A DNA stretch of 61,267 nt from Deltaproteobacteria bacterium (GCA_019308745.1 JAFDHO010000023.1:1-61267); one strand, 5' to 3'; positions 17,904 to 27,130 are shown, counted from the first letter of the stretch. The notes: generated by a model not told the origin, from the letters alone. Made by a program: numbers and translations.

Positions 17904-18932
17904 ATGAGCAACATATTGATAGTAGATGATGAAGAGCAGATCCGGAACCTCTTGGGCCGCTACCTCGAGATAAACGGTCATGATTGCACCATTGCCGCCA
18001 ACGCAGGAGAAGCCCGGGAGATCATCCAAAACAGGGCCTTTGAACTCATACTCTGTGACGTGAATATGCCCGGCGAGTCCGGCATTGACTTCATAAGGTA
18101 TGCCCTCGGCCGCTATCCCGACACGGCTGCCGTGATGGTTACGGCCTTGGACGACCCGGCCTTTGCCGAAGCCGCCCTGGAAATAGGGGCCTATGGGTAC
18201 ATCATCAAGCCCTTCAAGCCGAACGAGGTGGTCATAAACGTGGCAAATGCCCTGCGGCGCAGAATGCTCGAGATCCAGAGCCGCAATTACCGGGAAGAGC
18301 TTGAAAGGACCGTTGAAGAGCGAACCAAGGCCCTTCGCCTGGCGTTGAAGAATGTTCAAAGATCCATGGAAGGGGTCATCCATGCCATGGCCTTGACCAT
18401 AGAGACAAGGGACCCCTATACCGCCGGACATCAGGCCCGTGTGACAAGGCTTGCCGTGTCCATTGGCCAGGAGTTGAACCTGTCCCCAAAGGAGATCGAG
18501 GGCATACGCATGGCCGGGATGATCCATGATGTGGGGAAGATCGCTGTCCCGGCTGAAATCCTCAGTAAGCCTGGCGACCTGACCGATATCGAATTCAGCC
18601 TCATCAAGACCCACCCCACCGTTGGTTACCACATCCTCAAGGATATTGATTTCCCCTACCCCATAGCTCAAATCGTCCTCCAACATCACGAGAGACTGGA
18701 CGGGTCCGGATACCCAAAAGGGGCGTCCGGAGACCAAATACTCATCCAGGCAAAGATCATAGCCGTCGCTGATGTCGTTGAGGCCATGGCATCCCACCGC
18801 CCCTATCGCCCGAGCCTGGGTGTGGATAAGGCCCTCTGGGAGATTGGCGAAAACAGGGGCGTGCTTTACGATCCCGAAGTGGCCGAACTCTGCATCCGTC
18901 TGATTAGGGACAAGGGTTTCAGTTTCAAGTAA
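17904..18932 (+). CDS. Response regulator with HD-GYP domain
   Basis: 342 residues. The receiver domain (1-120) has the acidic pair IVDDE, phosphoacceptor Asp in LILCDVNMPG and the switch Lys in YIIKPFKPNE. A coiled linker (RNYREELERTVEERTKALRL) leads to an HD-GYP domain with the HD pair in GMIHDVGKIAVP, H-x-x-x-G-Y as HPTVGYHIL, HHERLDGSGYPKG, and the DVVEAMASHRPYR segment. HD-GYP proteins hydrolyse cyclic di-GMP; phosphorylation would switch this activity. The large hybrid kinase gene that starts about 150 bases downstream is an obvious candidate partner, and a PilZ protein (c-di-GMP receptor type) follows that. Confidence 0.95.
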   Translation: MSNILIVDDEEQIRNLLGRYLEINGHDCTIAANAGEAREIIQNRAFELILCDVNMPGESGIDFIRYALGRYPDTAAVMVTALDDPAFAEAALEIGAYGYIIKPFKPNEVVINVANALRRRMLEIQSRNYREELERTVEERTKALRLALKNVQRSMEGVIHAMALTIETRDPYTAGHQARVTRLAVSIGQELNLSPKEIEGIRMAGMIHDVGKIAVPAEILSKPGDLTDIEFSLIKTHPTVGYHILKDIDFPYPIAQIVLQHHERLDGSGYPKGASGDQILIQAKIIAVADVVEAMASHRPYRPSLGVDKALWEIGENRGVLYDPEVAELCIRLIRDKGFSFK

Positions 18933-18941
18933 GACCCCCTC

Positions 18942-18958
18942 CGTGCCCCGAGGGCACG
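18942..18958 (+). terminator. Hairpin after the HD-GYP gene
   Basis: CGTGCCC (18942-18948) and GGGCACG (18952-18958) form a 7-bp stem just after the stop codon. No T-run follows, so it may be a weak terminator or mRNA 3'-end stabiliser. Confidence 0.4.
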
Positions 18959-19085
18959 TTCCCGCAAGGTCCTCCCACTCCACTCATATCCATTGACTTA
19001 TTATAATTTTTTATAATACAATTAATATGTTTAAAATTCTTTTAAATATATCAATAATTGGGCGATTTGTTGAGGCTTTGGAAAT

Positions 19086-22000
19086 ATGGCCGGTTTCGTG
19101 ACTCCGGCGAGGACCCCGGAGTTCCGCCGGGTCCCCTTGACCAAGGGGGGCCGCAATCGCTCGATTTCGCCAGAACCCATGACACAAGACACGACCATAG
19201 CCCCCCACAAGGATCAGCCTGATCCCATGAACGAGCCCCTTTACAACAGCAGGGTCGTAAAGAATTACGTGGAGTACCTGTCGAGATACTATCCGGATCT
19301 GGACACCGGTGAAATCCTCTCCTATGCAAACATGACAAAATATGAGGTTGAAGATCCTGCCCATTGGTTCAGCCAGTCTCAGATGGATCGCTTCCACGAC
19401 ATCCTGGTTCAAAAGACGGAGGACCGGGAAATCTCCAAGGAAGTGGGGCGTTATTCGGCGCTCTCCGAGGCCTCAGGTGCCCTCAAGCAGTATACCCTCG
19501 GATTCCTCTCCCCTTCCGCTGCCTACTGGCTTGTTGAGAAGATTGTCTCAAGACTGTCCCGTGCAAGCACGGTGACGACCAAGAGGCTGGGGCAGAACAG
19601 GGTCGAGATTTCCGCCAAACCAAAGTCCGGCGTGTCCCAGAAACCCTACCAGTGCGAAAACATGATGGGAAGTCTGGAAGCGATTTCGAAGCTCTTCACC
19701 AACAAATTCGCGAAGATAGAACACCCGGATTGCGTGCACAGGGGAGGAGAACTGTGCCGATACATCGTGACCTGGGAACGGACCCCTTATCTTGTATGGA
19801 AGTATTACCGCAACATTATCCTCTCTTGCGGAATCCTTGCTTCTGGTGCCCTGTATTTTTTCCTTCGCAGCCACCATTGGACCGTGTTCGTGCTCCTTTG
19901 CGCCCTGGCTACCCTGGGATTGTCCCTGTTTGTGAGCATTCTGGAAAACCGCGAACTTTCCAAGACAATCACTGCTCAGGGGAATGCTGCCAAGGACCTC
20001 CTTGACGAGATGAATATCCGATACAACAACGCCTTGCTCGTCCAGGAGATAGGGCAGGCCACGTCCACCATCCTTGACTTGGGCGCCCTCTTCAATTCTA
20101 TCATCGCGATCATGGAGAAACGGCTCGATTTCGACCGTGGCATGATAATGTTAGCCAACAGGGACAGGACGAGACTTCTGTTCACGGCCGGGTACGGATA
20201 CACGGAGGAACAGGAAGGGCTTCTGAGAGAGACCCAGTTTCATTTGGACAATCCGGAATCCAAGGGCATCTTTGTGCGGGCCTTCAAGGATCAAAAGCCT
20301 TTCCTCGTGAACGACATCTCCGAGATGAGGCTCGATTTTTCACAACGAAGTCAGGAACTTGCAAAGATAATGGGAGCCGAATCCGTTATTTGCGTCCCGA
20401 TCATCTACGAAAAGGAGGCCCTCGGTATCATTGCCGTGGACAATATCAAGACCAAGAGGTATCTGACCCCGAGTGATATGAACCTCTTGGTCGGCGTGGC
20501 CTCCCAAACGGCCGTCAGCATTATCAATGCAATGTCCTTCAAGAAGATCAAGGAGAGCGAGCACAAGTACAGGACAATCCTCGAAAGCATCGAAGAAGGC
20601 TACTATGAAATGGATCTTTCCGGCAGGTTTACCTTCTTCAATGACTCCATGTGCAGGATCTTGGGATACGATAAGGATGAGTTGATGGGCATGAATGGGA
20701 GGAATGTTACCACTCCCCGATCCGCATCCAGACTGGCCCACATCATCAAGGATATTTACGGGAAAGGGATCTCTGCCAAGATCGTTGAGGTCGAGATCAT
20801 CCGGAAAGACGGGGGAAAGAGGATACTGGAAATGTCCACCTCCCTGCTTTCTGACGTTTCGGGAAGGCCCCTCGGCTTCCAGGGCGTGGCGCGAGATATC
20901 ACCACCCGCAAGCAGGCCGAAGAGGCCCTCCGTAAGAGCGAGGAAAAATACAGGAAGCTCTATGAGGAGTCCAAGAGGGCCCAGGAGGTGTATCGCTCGC
21001 TCCTCCACACGTCGGCAGATGCCATCGTCATGTATGACCTGGAAGGGAAGGTCAAATACGTCAGTCCGGAATTTAGCAAGATCTTTGGCTGGACCCTCGA
21101 TGAACTGAGGGGGAAGAGGCTTCCATTTGTGCCCCATAGCGAAATGGAGGCCACCATGGCGGGCATAAGGCAAATACTCGAGAGCGGCAAGGGTATTCAG
21201 GGGTTTGAAACAAAACGCTACTCAAAGGACGGGCGTGTCATAGACGTCAGCGTCAGCGGCTCCCGTTTCAATGACCATGAAGGAAATCCTGCCGGGTTGT
21301 TGGTTATTCTCCGAGATGCAACCGAAAGGAAGAAACTGGAAACCCAACTGCAACAGGCCCAAAAGATGGAGGCCATAGGGACCCTTGCGGGCGGAATAGC
21401 CCACGACTTCAACAACATCTTGACCTCCATCTTCGGGTACACCGAGATCGCCAGCCTCGGGCTGCCGGAAGGGTCAAAGAGCAAGAAAGACCTTGAGGAG
21501 GTCCTCAAGGCCGCGAACAGGGCCAGGGACCTCGTGAATCAGATCCTCGCATTCAGCCGCCAACGCAAACAGGAACGCAGGCCCATTGAGGTGAGTCCCA
21601 TCGTGAAAGAGGCCACAAAGCTCCTCAGGGCTACACTGCCGACCAGCATTGAAATACACCAGAACATCCAGACGAGCAATGGCGTCACCGAGGCGGATCC
21701 CACTCAGATTCATCAGGTACTCATGAATCTGTGCACCAATGCCTCCCATGCCATGAGAGAAAACGGTGGTGTCCTCGATGTAAGCCTGGGTGCCGTCCAG
21801 TTGGATGACGAATTTATTGCCAAATACCCCGATCTGAAACCCGGACCTTACTTGAAACTGAGTGTCAGTGATACGGGATGCGGAATGTCTCCTCAAGTGA
21901 TGAAGAGGATCTTTGAGCCCTACTTCACCACGAAGGACAAGGGGGAAGGCACCGGCCTCGGGCTTGCCGTTGTCCATGGTATTATGCAGAGTTACGGGGG

Positions 22001-22484
22001 GACCATCACCGTGGAGAGCGAAGTGGGGAAAGGTTCCACTTTTACCGTGTACCTGCCAAAGATCGAGCGGGAGATCATAGAAGAGCCCGAACTGGACGGA
22101 TCTATTCCCACGGGCAATGAGCACATACTATTCATTGACGATGAGCCCAGCCTGGTCGAGATAGGGGAGCAGATGCTCAGGCACTTGGGCTATACCGTCA
22201 CGTGCAGGTCCAGCAGCCTGGAGGCCCTCAACCTTTTCCGCGCCAAGCCGGATGAATTTGATCTCGTCATCACTGACATGACCATGCCCCACATGACAGG
22301 AGACCGGCTGGCAAGGGAATTGCTCCGTCTGCGCCCGGACGTACCCATCATATTGTGCACCGGCTACAGTGAGCGCATAACGGCGGAAGACGCTAAGAGA
22401 ATGGGCATCAAGGCATTTACTATGAAGCCCCTCGTCATGAAGAGCCTGGGGGTGACCATCAGGGAGGTCTTGGACAGGGTCTGA
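19086..22484 (+). CDS. Hybrid histidine kinase (4VR-like, GAF, PAS, PAS, HisKA, HATPase, REC)
   Basis: 1,132 residues. An N-terminal ~200-residue sensor region ends in HPDCVHRGGELCRYIVTWE, the pattern of V4R/4VR small-molecule domains. Two hydrophobic segments follow (ILSCGILASGALYFFL, VFVLLCALATLGLSLF). Then a GAF domain (~310-470), two PAS domains with coiled linkers, a HisKA phosphoacceptor in GTLAGGIAHDFNNILTSIFG, the ATPase domain (DTGCGMSPQVMKRIFEPYF, GEGTGLGLAVVHG) and a C-terminal receiver with Asp in LVITDMTMPHMTG. It should send signals through its own receiver and perhaps to the upstream HD-GYP regulator. The start is uncertain: ATG 19086 lacks a clear ribosome binding site; in-frame ATGs at the MTQDTT and MNEPLYNS positions are alternatives, and family similarity begins only near MNEPLYNS. 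Confidence 0.93.
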   Translation: MAGFVTPARTPEFRRVPLTKGGRNRSISPEPMTQDTTIAPHKDQPDPMNEPLYNSRVVKNYVEYLSRYYPDLDTGEILSYANMTKYEVEDPAHWFSQSQMDRFHDILVQKTEDREISKEVGRYSALSEASGALKQYTLGFLSPSAAYWLVEKIVSRLSRASTVTTKRLGQNRVEISAKPKSGVSQKPYQCENMMGSLEAISKLFTNKFAKIEHPDCVHRGGELCRYIVTWERTPYLVWKYYRNIILSCGILASGALYFFLRSHHWTVFVLLCALATLGLSLFVSILENRELSKTITAQGNAAKDLLDEMNIRYNNALLVQEIGQATSTILDLGALFNSIIAIMEKRLDFDRGMIMLANRDRTRLLFTAGYGYTEEQEGLLRETQFHLDNPESKGIFVRAFKDQKPFLVNDISEMRLDFSQRSQELAKIMGAESVICVPIIYEKEALGIIAVDNIKTKRYLTPSDMNLLVGVASQTAVSIINAMSFKKIKESEHKYRTILESIEEGYYEMDLSGRFTFFNDSMCRILGYDKDELMGMNGRNVTTPRSASRLAHIIKDIYGKGISAKIVEVEIIRKDGGKRILEMSTSLLSDVSGRPLGFQGVARDITTRKQAEEALRKSEEKYRKLYEESKRAQEVYRSLLHTSADAIVMYDLEGKVKYVSPEFSKIFGWTLDELRGKRLPFVPHSEMEATMAGIRQILESGKGIQGFETKRYSKDGRVIDVSVSGSRFNDHEGNPAGLLVILRDATERKKLETQLQQAQKMEAIGTLAGGIAHDFNNILTSIFGYTEIASLGLPEGSKSKKDLEEVLKAANRARDLVNQILAFSRQRKQERRPIEVSPIVKEATKLLRATLPTSIEIHQNIQTSNGVTEADPTQIHQVLMNLCTNASHAMRENGGVLDVSLGAVQLDDEFIAKYPDLKPGPYLKLSVSDTGCGMSPQVMKRIFEPYFTTKDKGEGTGLGLAVVHGIMQSYGGTITVESEVGKGSTFTVYLPKIEREIIEEPELDGSIPTGNEHILFIDDEPSLVEIGEQMLRHLGYTVTCRSSSLEALNLFRAKPDEFDLVITDMTMPHMTGDRLARELLRLRPDVPIILCTGYSERITAEDAKRMGIKAFTMKPLVMKSLGVTIREVLDRV

Positions 22485-22553
22485 TTCCTACTGCCCCGGG
22501 TCTCCTGTCCCCATGTGATCCCCGCCCACGTGCCCGTAACTACTAAAAATTAT

Positions 22554-22584
22554 TTGACAAATATACGAAATTGTGCTTTATTAT
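22554..22584 (+). promoter_or_regulatory. Possible promoter for the PilZ gene
   Basis: TTGACA (22554-22559) is consensus; TTTATT or TATTAT 17-19 bases downstream could be the -10. It stands in an AT-rich island between GC-rich genes, about 115 bases before the chosen start. Confidence 0.35.
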
Positions 22585-22694
22585 ATGTGCTTACCGGAAG
22601 ATTCCCTAAAAGGAGCCAAGACACTTCACGCCGTTTCCTTCTCGGGAGACAGGGTTTTGTGTCCCGAGCAACGGGGATTCAACCTTTCAGGGGC

Positions 22695-23042
22695 ATGGAT
22701 ACCGTGAAGGACACCAGAACGGAGAACCTTTTGGAAAGACGGTCAGAACCCCGCAGGCAACCGGATTCCTACCACAGTGTCGAACTTTCGATCGACGGCC
22801 TCGAGTTTTCTTATCAATTCAAGCTCCACAACATCGCATCCAGATCCATGTGCGTTATCGTCAAGGAGGACTCCGAAATCCTGCCCCGATTGAAGGTTGG
22901 CGACACCCTCAACATGAAGTTCTATTCCCAGGGTTCTCCCTATCCTTCGGAGGATCTTGCGACGGCTATTCGTCACATCACGAAGAACGAGAGCGGGAGA
23001 CTAAGGGGCCATTATCTGATTGGGTTGGAAATAATTGAATAA
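22695..23042 (+). CDS. PilZ-domain protein
   Basis: The 115-residue product from ATG 22695 (MDTVKDTRTENLLERRSEPR) has the PilZ pattern: a basic RRSEPRRQ box for cyclic di-GMP, the strand FKLHNIASRSMCVIV equivalent to the D/N-x-S-x-x-G turn, and a barrel ending GHYLIGLEII. PilZ proteins bind c-di-GMP and act as adaptors. The frame is open from 22515 but those 60 residues do not look like protein of this family and have no start signal. It lies just after the hybrid kinase and before a MinD-like ATPase, which suggests a shared c-di-GMP output. Confidence 0.7.
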   Translation: MDTVKDTRTENLLERRSEPRRQPDSYHSVELSIDGLEFSYQFKLHNIASRSMCVIVKEDSEILPRLKVGDTLNMKFYSQGSPYPSEDLATAIRHITKNESGRLRGHYLIGLEIIE

Positions 23043-23112
23043 TCGAGATCTCCTTGCTTTTCCCAAATGAGATGGAGGGGTAAGTCCTATACTATCTGAA
23101 AAGGCCGCGGCG

Positions 23113-24039
23113 ATGTCACGCATCTACCCAATAGGCGGCGGGAAAGGCGGAAGCGGTAAGAGTTTTGTCGCCGCCAACCTGGGGGTCCTCTTGGCAAAGA
23201 GTGGCAAGAGGGTTGCCCTCGTGGATTTGGACCTTGGCGGCGCCAATCTCCACACCTTTCTTGGCCTCAAGAATCCTTCCATAGGGCTCAACGAATTCTT
23301 AAACAAGACCTGCACGGATCTGAACGCCGCATCTGTTCCTACTTCCATCAATAACCTTTACCTGATAAGCTCCTCCAACTGCCCTCCGGAGGTCTCCAAT
23401 CTCTTCTATGCCCAGAAACTCAAGATTATAAGGGCCATAGGGAAGCTGCCTTACGAATATATACTTCTTGACCTGGGGGCGGGCTGCAGTTTCAACATCC
23501 TGGACTTCTTTCTGACATCAAAGGAAGGGATCTTCATATTTACGCCGGAACCCACATCCATTGAGAATACCTTTCACTTCATCAAGGCCGTTTATTCCAG
23601 AAAGATGAACCGGATCATCAAGGGAGAGGATTTCCAAAAGATCCTTCAAGACATCAGGTCTCAATCCCCCGATGTTGTTATTCGGTCTCCGCAGCAACTG
23701 TTCGACCTGATTCTCTCCCATGACCAAGAAAAGGGAGATGTGCTCAAGGAGTATCTCAACCAGTTTGACTTCAAACTGATATTGAATCAGTTTCGAAAGC
23801 ATACAGACGGGACTATCGGCAAGAAGATAGAAAAGGTATGCACAAGGCACTTCTTTTCCAACTTCGAATTCCTGGGCAACATCCACTATGACGAGAGGGT
23901 GCACGACGCCGTCTCCTCCCGAAAGGTCTATATGACGAAATATGCATACTCTGTCACGGCCCTTGACCTGCAAAACATAGCCGAAAGAATCATCAAGGAT
24001 AGCACTGTTCCGAAGGTGAGGTCTTTGGGAAATCAATGA
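23113..24039 (+). CDS. MinD/ParA-family P-loop ATPase (FlhG-like)
   Basis: 308 residues. The deviant Walker A GGGKGGSGKSF (residues 8-18, with the signature Lys11) and DLDLGGANLHTFLG place it in the MinD/FlhG branch of SIMIBI ATPases; LLDLGAG is the second acidic motif. Such ATPases dimerise with ATP and position other machines (division site, flagella, chemoreceptors). The C-terminal third is unlike ParA or MinD and has no clear membrane-targeting helix. Its stop overlaps the next start by four bases (ATGA), so it is translationally coupled to the J-like/HTH protein, a plausible partner or cargo. Exact role unknown. Confidence 0.85.
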   Translation: MSRIYPIGGGKGGSGKSFVAANLGVLLAKSGKRVALVDLDLGGANLHTFLGLKNPSIGLNEFLNKTCTDLNAASVPTSINNLYLISSSNCPPEVSNLFYAQKLKIIRAIGKLPYEYILLDLGAGCSFNILDFFLTSKEGIFIFTPEPTSIENTFHFIKAVYSRKMNRIIKGEDFQKILQDIRSQSPDVVIRSPQQLFDLILSHDQEKGDVLKEYLNQFDFKLILNQFRKHTDGTIGKKIEKVCTRHFFSNFEFLGNIHYDERVHDAVSSRKVYMTKYAYSVTALDLQNIAERIIKDSTVPKVRSLGNQ

Positions 24040-24695
24040 AGAAATTCGAGGAGCTCAACTTCTACGAAGTCCTGGAAGTCCCGTTCAGTGCCTCTGATTT
24101 CGAGATCAGGCAGGCCTACAAGGAGGCCCTGTCTGTTTACAGCGAAGACTCCCTTGTCACTTACAGCTTCTTCACTGACGAGGAGAGGGAGCGCATTCTC
24201 AAAAAGATCGAAGAGGCCTTCCTTACCTTGATCGACGACCGAAAAAGGGGCCAGTACGACAAATTTCTTGTGGATACCGGAAGAGTGGAATCAGACCACT
24301 TCAATAACAAGGGGGAGAAGAGATCCATCCCCCTCTTCCCCGTGAACAAGTTTCGAAACAAGGACGTCTTCTTAAAGAGGATCAAGAAGAAATTTCAAGA
24401 AGCCGACCTCACTGATCTCTCGGAACAGATCCTTTCGAGGGAGTCGATCTCGGGTAAGGACATAAGGGCCTTGAGAGAGGCGATTGGGATTGATCTGGAA
24501 GAGGTCTTTGAGGTGACCAGGATCAGTATGCCGATCCTGGACGCCATAGAAAGAGATCTCGTTGAAAAATTACCCCCGGTTGTTTACCTGAAGAATTTTC
24601 TGAGGTCCTATGCCCAAATCCTTCACGTCGACCCGGAGAAGATCTCAGAGGGATATATCAAGAACATGTCCCTGCTGGGCGAAGGAACCGGCTAG
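24036..24695 (+). CDS. J-like domain fused to RodZ-type helix-turn-helix
   Basis: 219 residues. Residues 1-80 (LNFYEVLEVPFSASDFEIRQ ... KKIEEAFLTLIDDRKRGQYD) follow the J-domain helix pattern, but the loop where HPD should be reads SVYSEDS, so it cannot trigger Hsp70 in the usual way. A basic linker precedes a RodZ/HTH_25-like domain at about 145-215 (LREAIGIDLEEVFEVTRISM, then YLKNFLRSYAQILHVDP). RodZ links MreB to the envelope, but no membrane segment follows here. The gene is coupled to the MinD-like ATPase by a 4-base overlap. A cytoplasmic adaptor working with that ATPase is the best guess. Confidence 0.78.
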   Translation: MKKFEELNFYEVLEVPFSASDFEIRQAYKEALSVYSEDSLVTYSFFTDEERERILKKIEEAFLTLIDDRKRGQYDKFLVDTGRVESDHFNNKGEKRSIPLFPVNKFRNKDVFLKRIKKKFQEADLTDLSEQILSRESISGKDIRALREAIGIDLEEVFEVTRISMPILDAIERDLVEKLPPVVYLKNFLRSYAQILHVDPEKISEGYIKNMSLLGEGTG

Positions 24696-24953
24696 TCCCT
24701 CCCTTTCAGATTCTCCCGGAAGTGTTTTCCGGCCCGTTCTCCCCCATCCCGCATCGCAGCAGCGGCCCTAGACAATCGGGCTGTTGCCCAAAACACAATA
24801 GCCTGTTAATAACCAGCACCCAAGGAGGTCTTGCCCGTTTTTTCAAGACCATATCTCAAAAAAAACCCCGCCGGACATTGCCGCAACCCAATATTTGGGC
24901 TTTACGCTCATGAACCCCTGGGAATCTACTCCAAATTCCTTAAACCCCAAATA
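24696..24953. repeat. Decayed repeat DNA, partial copy of the 321-bp element
   Basis: Bases 24770-24845 (CGGGCTGTTGCCCAAAACAC ... CCAAGGAGGTCTTG) resemble the left arm of the palindromic element at 60903-61223 (CAGGCTGTTGCCTAAAGCAC ... CCTTGGGAGGTCTT), with many differences. A CCCAATATTTGGG palindrome near 24887 recurs in part at both borders of the adjacent 137-bp element. No gene is seen. Confidence 0.45.
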
Positions 24954-25090
24954 TTGATGGCTTCGTAAAAAGTCACAAAACGTCCCTCGGCGTCATTCCC
25001 GCGAAGGCGGGAATCCAGTCTTTTCAAATGGTTCTGGATGCCGGATCAAGTCCGGCATGACGAGTGGGCGACTTTTTACGAGCGTGTCAA
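24954..25090 (+). mobile_element. 137-bp palindromic MITE-like element, copy A
   Basis: The ends are inverted repeats: TTGATGGCTTCGTAAAAAGT at the left and the complement of TTGACACGCTCGTAAAAAGT at the right. Inside lie two hairpins, ATTCCCGCGAAGGCGGGAAT and ATGCCGGATCAAGTCCGGCA. A second copy of the same length sits in the opposite orientation at 53884-54020 with only a few differences. Small size, terminal inverted repeats, no coding capacity and dispersion fit a non-autonomous element moved by a transposase encoded elsewhere. Confidence 0.75.
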
Positions 25091-25356
25091 ATATTGGGTT
25101 GCCACCTCTTGACGAAATAGATATGGCCTTGATAAAAGGGACAAGACCGGATTGGGCCTGCTTTTTACGGCAGAGCAAAGTGTCTCTAACTCCCGCGGAG
25201 GGGGATCTTCGACTGTTCCAGAGGGCCAGGTTTCCCCTGTTAGAATGAAAGGATTCGGGAAACAGCCCGTAATGTTTTGACCCGCGAGAGCCCATCTGCT
25301 ATCCTTACGGCCGCGACTGGAGCAGACATTGAGATTGCTGAATCGGGACAGACCCT
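25091..25356. other. Intergenic region before the MBL-fold gene
   Basis: No gene seen. A fragment (GGGAAACAGCCCGTAATG near 25258) resembles the right end of the 321-bp element, so this too is probably repeat debris. Confidence 0.3.
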
Positions 25357-26550
25357 ATGAGCCTTAAATGCACCCTGCTTATACCTAATTCCCCCTCGAA
25401 GAGCGGCCGAGTCCGCCGCTTCCAAATCCCGGGTACGAGGACCAGGGTTACCCAGATAACCACCTTCTGCGCCGATATTGTTGGCCCGGGCCCCACCCAC
25501 ATCTATCTGGTCGAAGGGGAGTGTATTGTTCTCCTGGATACGGGTATTCCTGCGTCTCTGGTCAAGAAGCTCTTCTACTCCTGGCGCGGCGAGCCGGTGC
25601 CCCCCGAGATTGAAGCACTGCCCGACAACTACATCGAGGAACAGATCTCTACAGGGCTGAAGGCCGCGGGTTATGCCATGAAAGATCTCGATATCCTGGC
25701 TATCTCACATGGCCACCCGGACCACTTCTTCCTTGGCTCCCATATCCTGCGTCATGGCAAACCCAAGGTCCTGGCCCACCTGTATGAAACCTCTGCGATT
25801 TCCAACCCCTGGGAGATGCTGAGCAGATGGATTTCTGGGAGAGAGAAGATCGCTGCCCTCGGCATGCCCCAACCTTCCTATCCCAGTCTGGAGTTGGCAG
25901 AGCATGTGAATCGCGAAGCCGAGGGCCTTGCCTTCCGCGTCGACATCCCTGTATTTCAGGATTCTCCCCTTCAGGTAAACGGGTCGACAGTCCACGACAT
26001 CTCAATAAGGCACCTGCCGGGACATTCACCTGGAAGCATCGGCCTTCTGGTCGGGGCCAGAGATGAACAAAGGATCCTCCTGGCCGGGGATGCTATTCTT
26101 TATCCCATCACACCCGTCCCGGGAGACCTGCTTCTCTACCTGCGCACCCTGAGGAAATTGGAAGGGCTGGAGAACGTGGCACTCGTCTTGCCTGCCCATG
26201 GAAGGGCCATCAAGGACCTTAGGTCCAGGGTACTTTTCCTGCAAAACCACCACCACCGAAGGCTCAGGCTCACCTACGAAGCATGCCGGAGCCCTCGCAG
26301 CCCATGGGAAATAGCCACGATGCCCAAATATTTCAACGTACGCCTCGACCCGGATAAGTTCAATCCCCTCGCGGCAACGGAAACCCTTGCTCACATGGAA
26401 GTACTCTTGATGGCGGCGGGGATATTCCGCAGCCATATCAGGAAGGGCGTCCATTATTTTCAAAACTCCGGAGAACCCTTCCGAGATGTCTACGAACGGG
26501 TCAAGGACTTGGTCAACGATGAGAAGACAAAGCCCATCATGCGTTACTGA
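25357..26550 (+). CDS. MBL-fold metallo-hydrolase
   Basis: 397 residues. The metallo-beta-lactamase fold is shown by YLVEGECIVLLDTGIP, the metal motif ISHGHPDHFFLG (H-x-H-x-D-H), a third His in IRHLPGHSPGSIGLLV, the bridging Asp in ILLAGDAILYP, and a final His in LVLPAHGR. A ~110-residue C-terminal helical domain (FLQNHHHRRLRLTYEACRSP onward) resembles the winged-helix tail of LACTB2-like hydrolases. Substrate unknown; thioesters, RNA or lactones are possible. It lies alone between repeat debris and a pseudogene region. Only a weak ribosome binding site precedes the ATG. Confidence 0.85.
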   Translation: MSLKCTLLIPNSPSKSGRVRRFQIPGTRTRVTQITTFCADIVGPGPTHIYLVEGECIVLLDTGIPASLVKKLFYSWRGEPVPPEIEALPDNYIEEQISTGLKAAGYAMKDLDILAISHGHPDHFFLGSHILRHGKPKVLAHLYETSAISNPWEMLSRWISGREKIAALGMPQPSYPSLELAEHVNREAEGLAFRVDIPVFQDSPLQVNGSTVHDISIRHLPGHSPGSIGLLVGARDEQRILLAGDAILYPITPVPGDLLLYLRTLRKLEGLENVALVLPAHGRAIKDLRSRVLFLQNHHHRRLRLTYEACRSPRSPWEIATMPKYFNVRLDPDKFNPLAATETLAHMEVLLMAAGIFRSHIRKGVHYFQNSGEPFRDVYERVKDLVNDEKTKPIMRY

Positions 26551-27001
26551 GGAACCCCCACCCATTGACGCGGCCTTGGGGGTGTATCCAGGGACCGGCG
26601 AAAAGGGGGGGGTCACCAAGATTCCCTGATATTCTCTCCGGTTTTGCTTATTTTGAATCAGTAATGTCCGGGTAGGAGTTTGTAGGGCCTAACATTTCGT
26701 GGGACAGTCGGTAGTGGCCACAGGGGTCATGCGCCCCATGCTGAGACCTTTGAAAACCCCGCTTTGAGACCGGCAACATGCTTGCCTCGGTTCAAAAAAT
26801 AACGAAAAGGACGGGAACGTGCTCAGATTTAGTCGAGCAGCAGGAGGCATTGATAATTGCGGGAAAGATCTTCAAAGGCCTCATGCTGTTGATACAAGCC
26901 TTTGAGAATAGCCGGTGTTCCCAAGATCCCGACCGCACATCCATGATCCTGTGTAAGATTTCGGCCCTTTTCAGGGATCTTGAGGCCCCGGCGGTCTCTT
27001 T
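26551..27001. other. Non-coding or decayed region
   Basis: No family-like protein is readable. A frame at 26778-27092 encodes a 104-residue product without recognisable features, running out of frame with the universal-stress-protein remnant that follows; I read it as decayed DNA. Confidence 0.35.
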
Positions 27002-27130
27002 GAACGGCGCTTTAAGGTTGACATGGTGGTGCTGGCGAGCCGGGGCAGGAAGGGACATTTTGGTTTCGGAAACGTTGCGAAAAAGGTCGTGAAGAACTAC
27101 ACCGTGCCCGTAGTGACGGTCCCGGTGTAG
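27002..27130 (+). pseudogene. Universal-stress-protein gene remnant (3' end)
   Basis: The frame ending at the TAG at 27128 reads DMVVLASRGRKGHFGFGNVA then KKVVKNYTVPVVTVPV, the classic C-terminal ATP-loop and final strand of UspA-family proteins (G-x2-G-x9-G region). Upstream the similarity stops after a few residues and no start or N-terminal half is present nearby. The truncated N-terminal Usp fragment at 11106 belongs to a different-looking subfamily, so they are probably two separate remnants. Confidence 0.6.

Noticed and set aside
17688-18983. 431-codon minus-strand frame opposite the HD-GYP regulator
   Set aside because: Antisense to well-defined receiver and HD-GYP motifs; composition explains its length.
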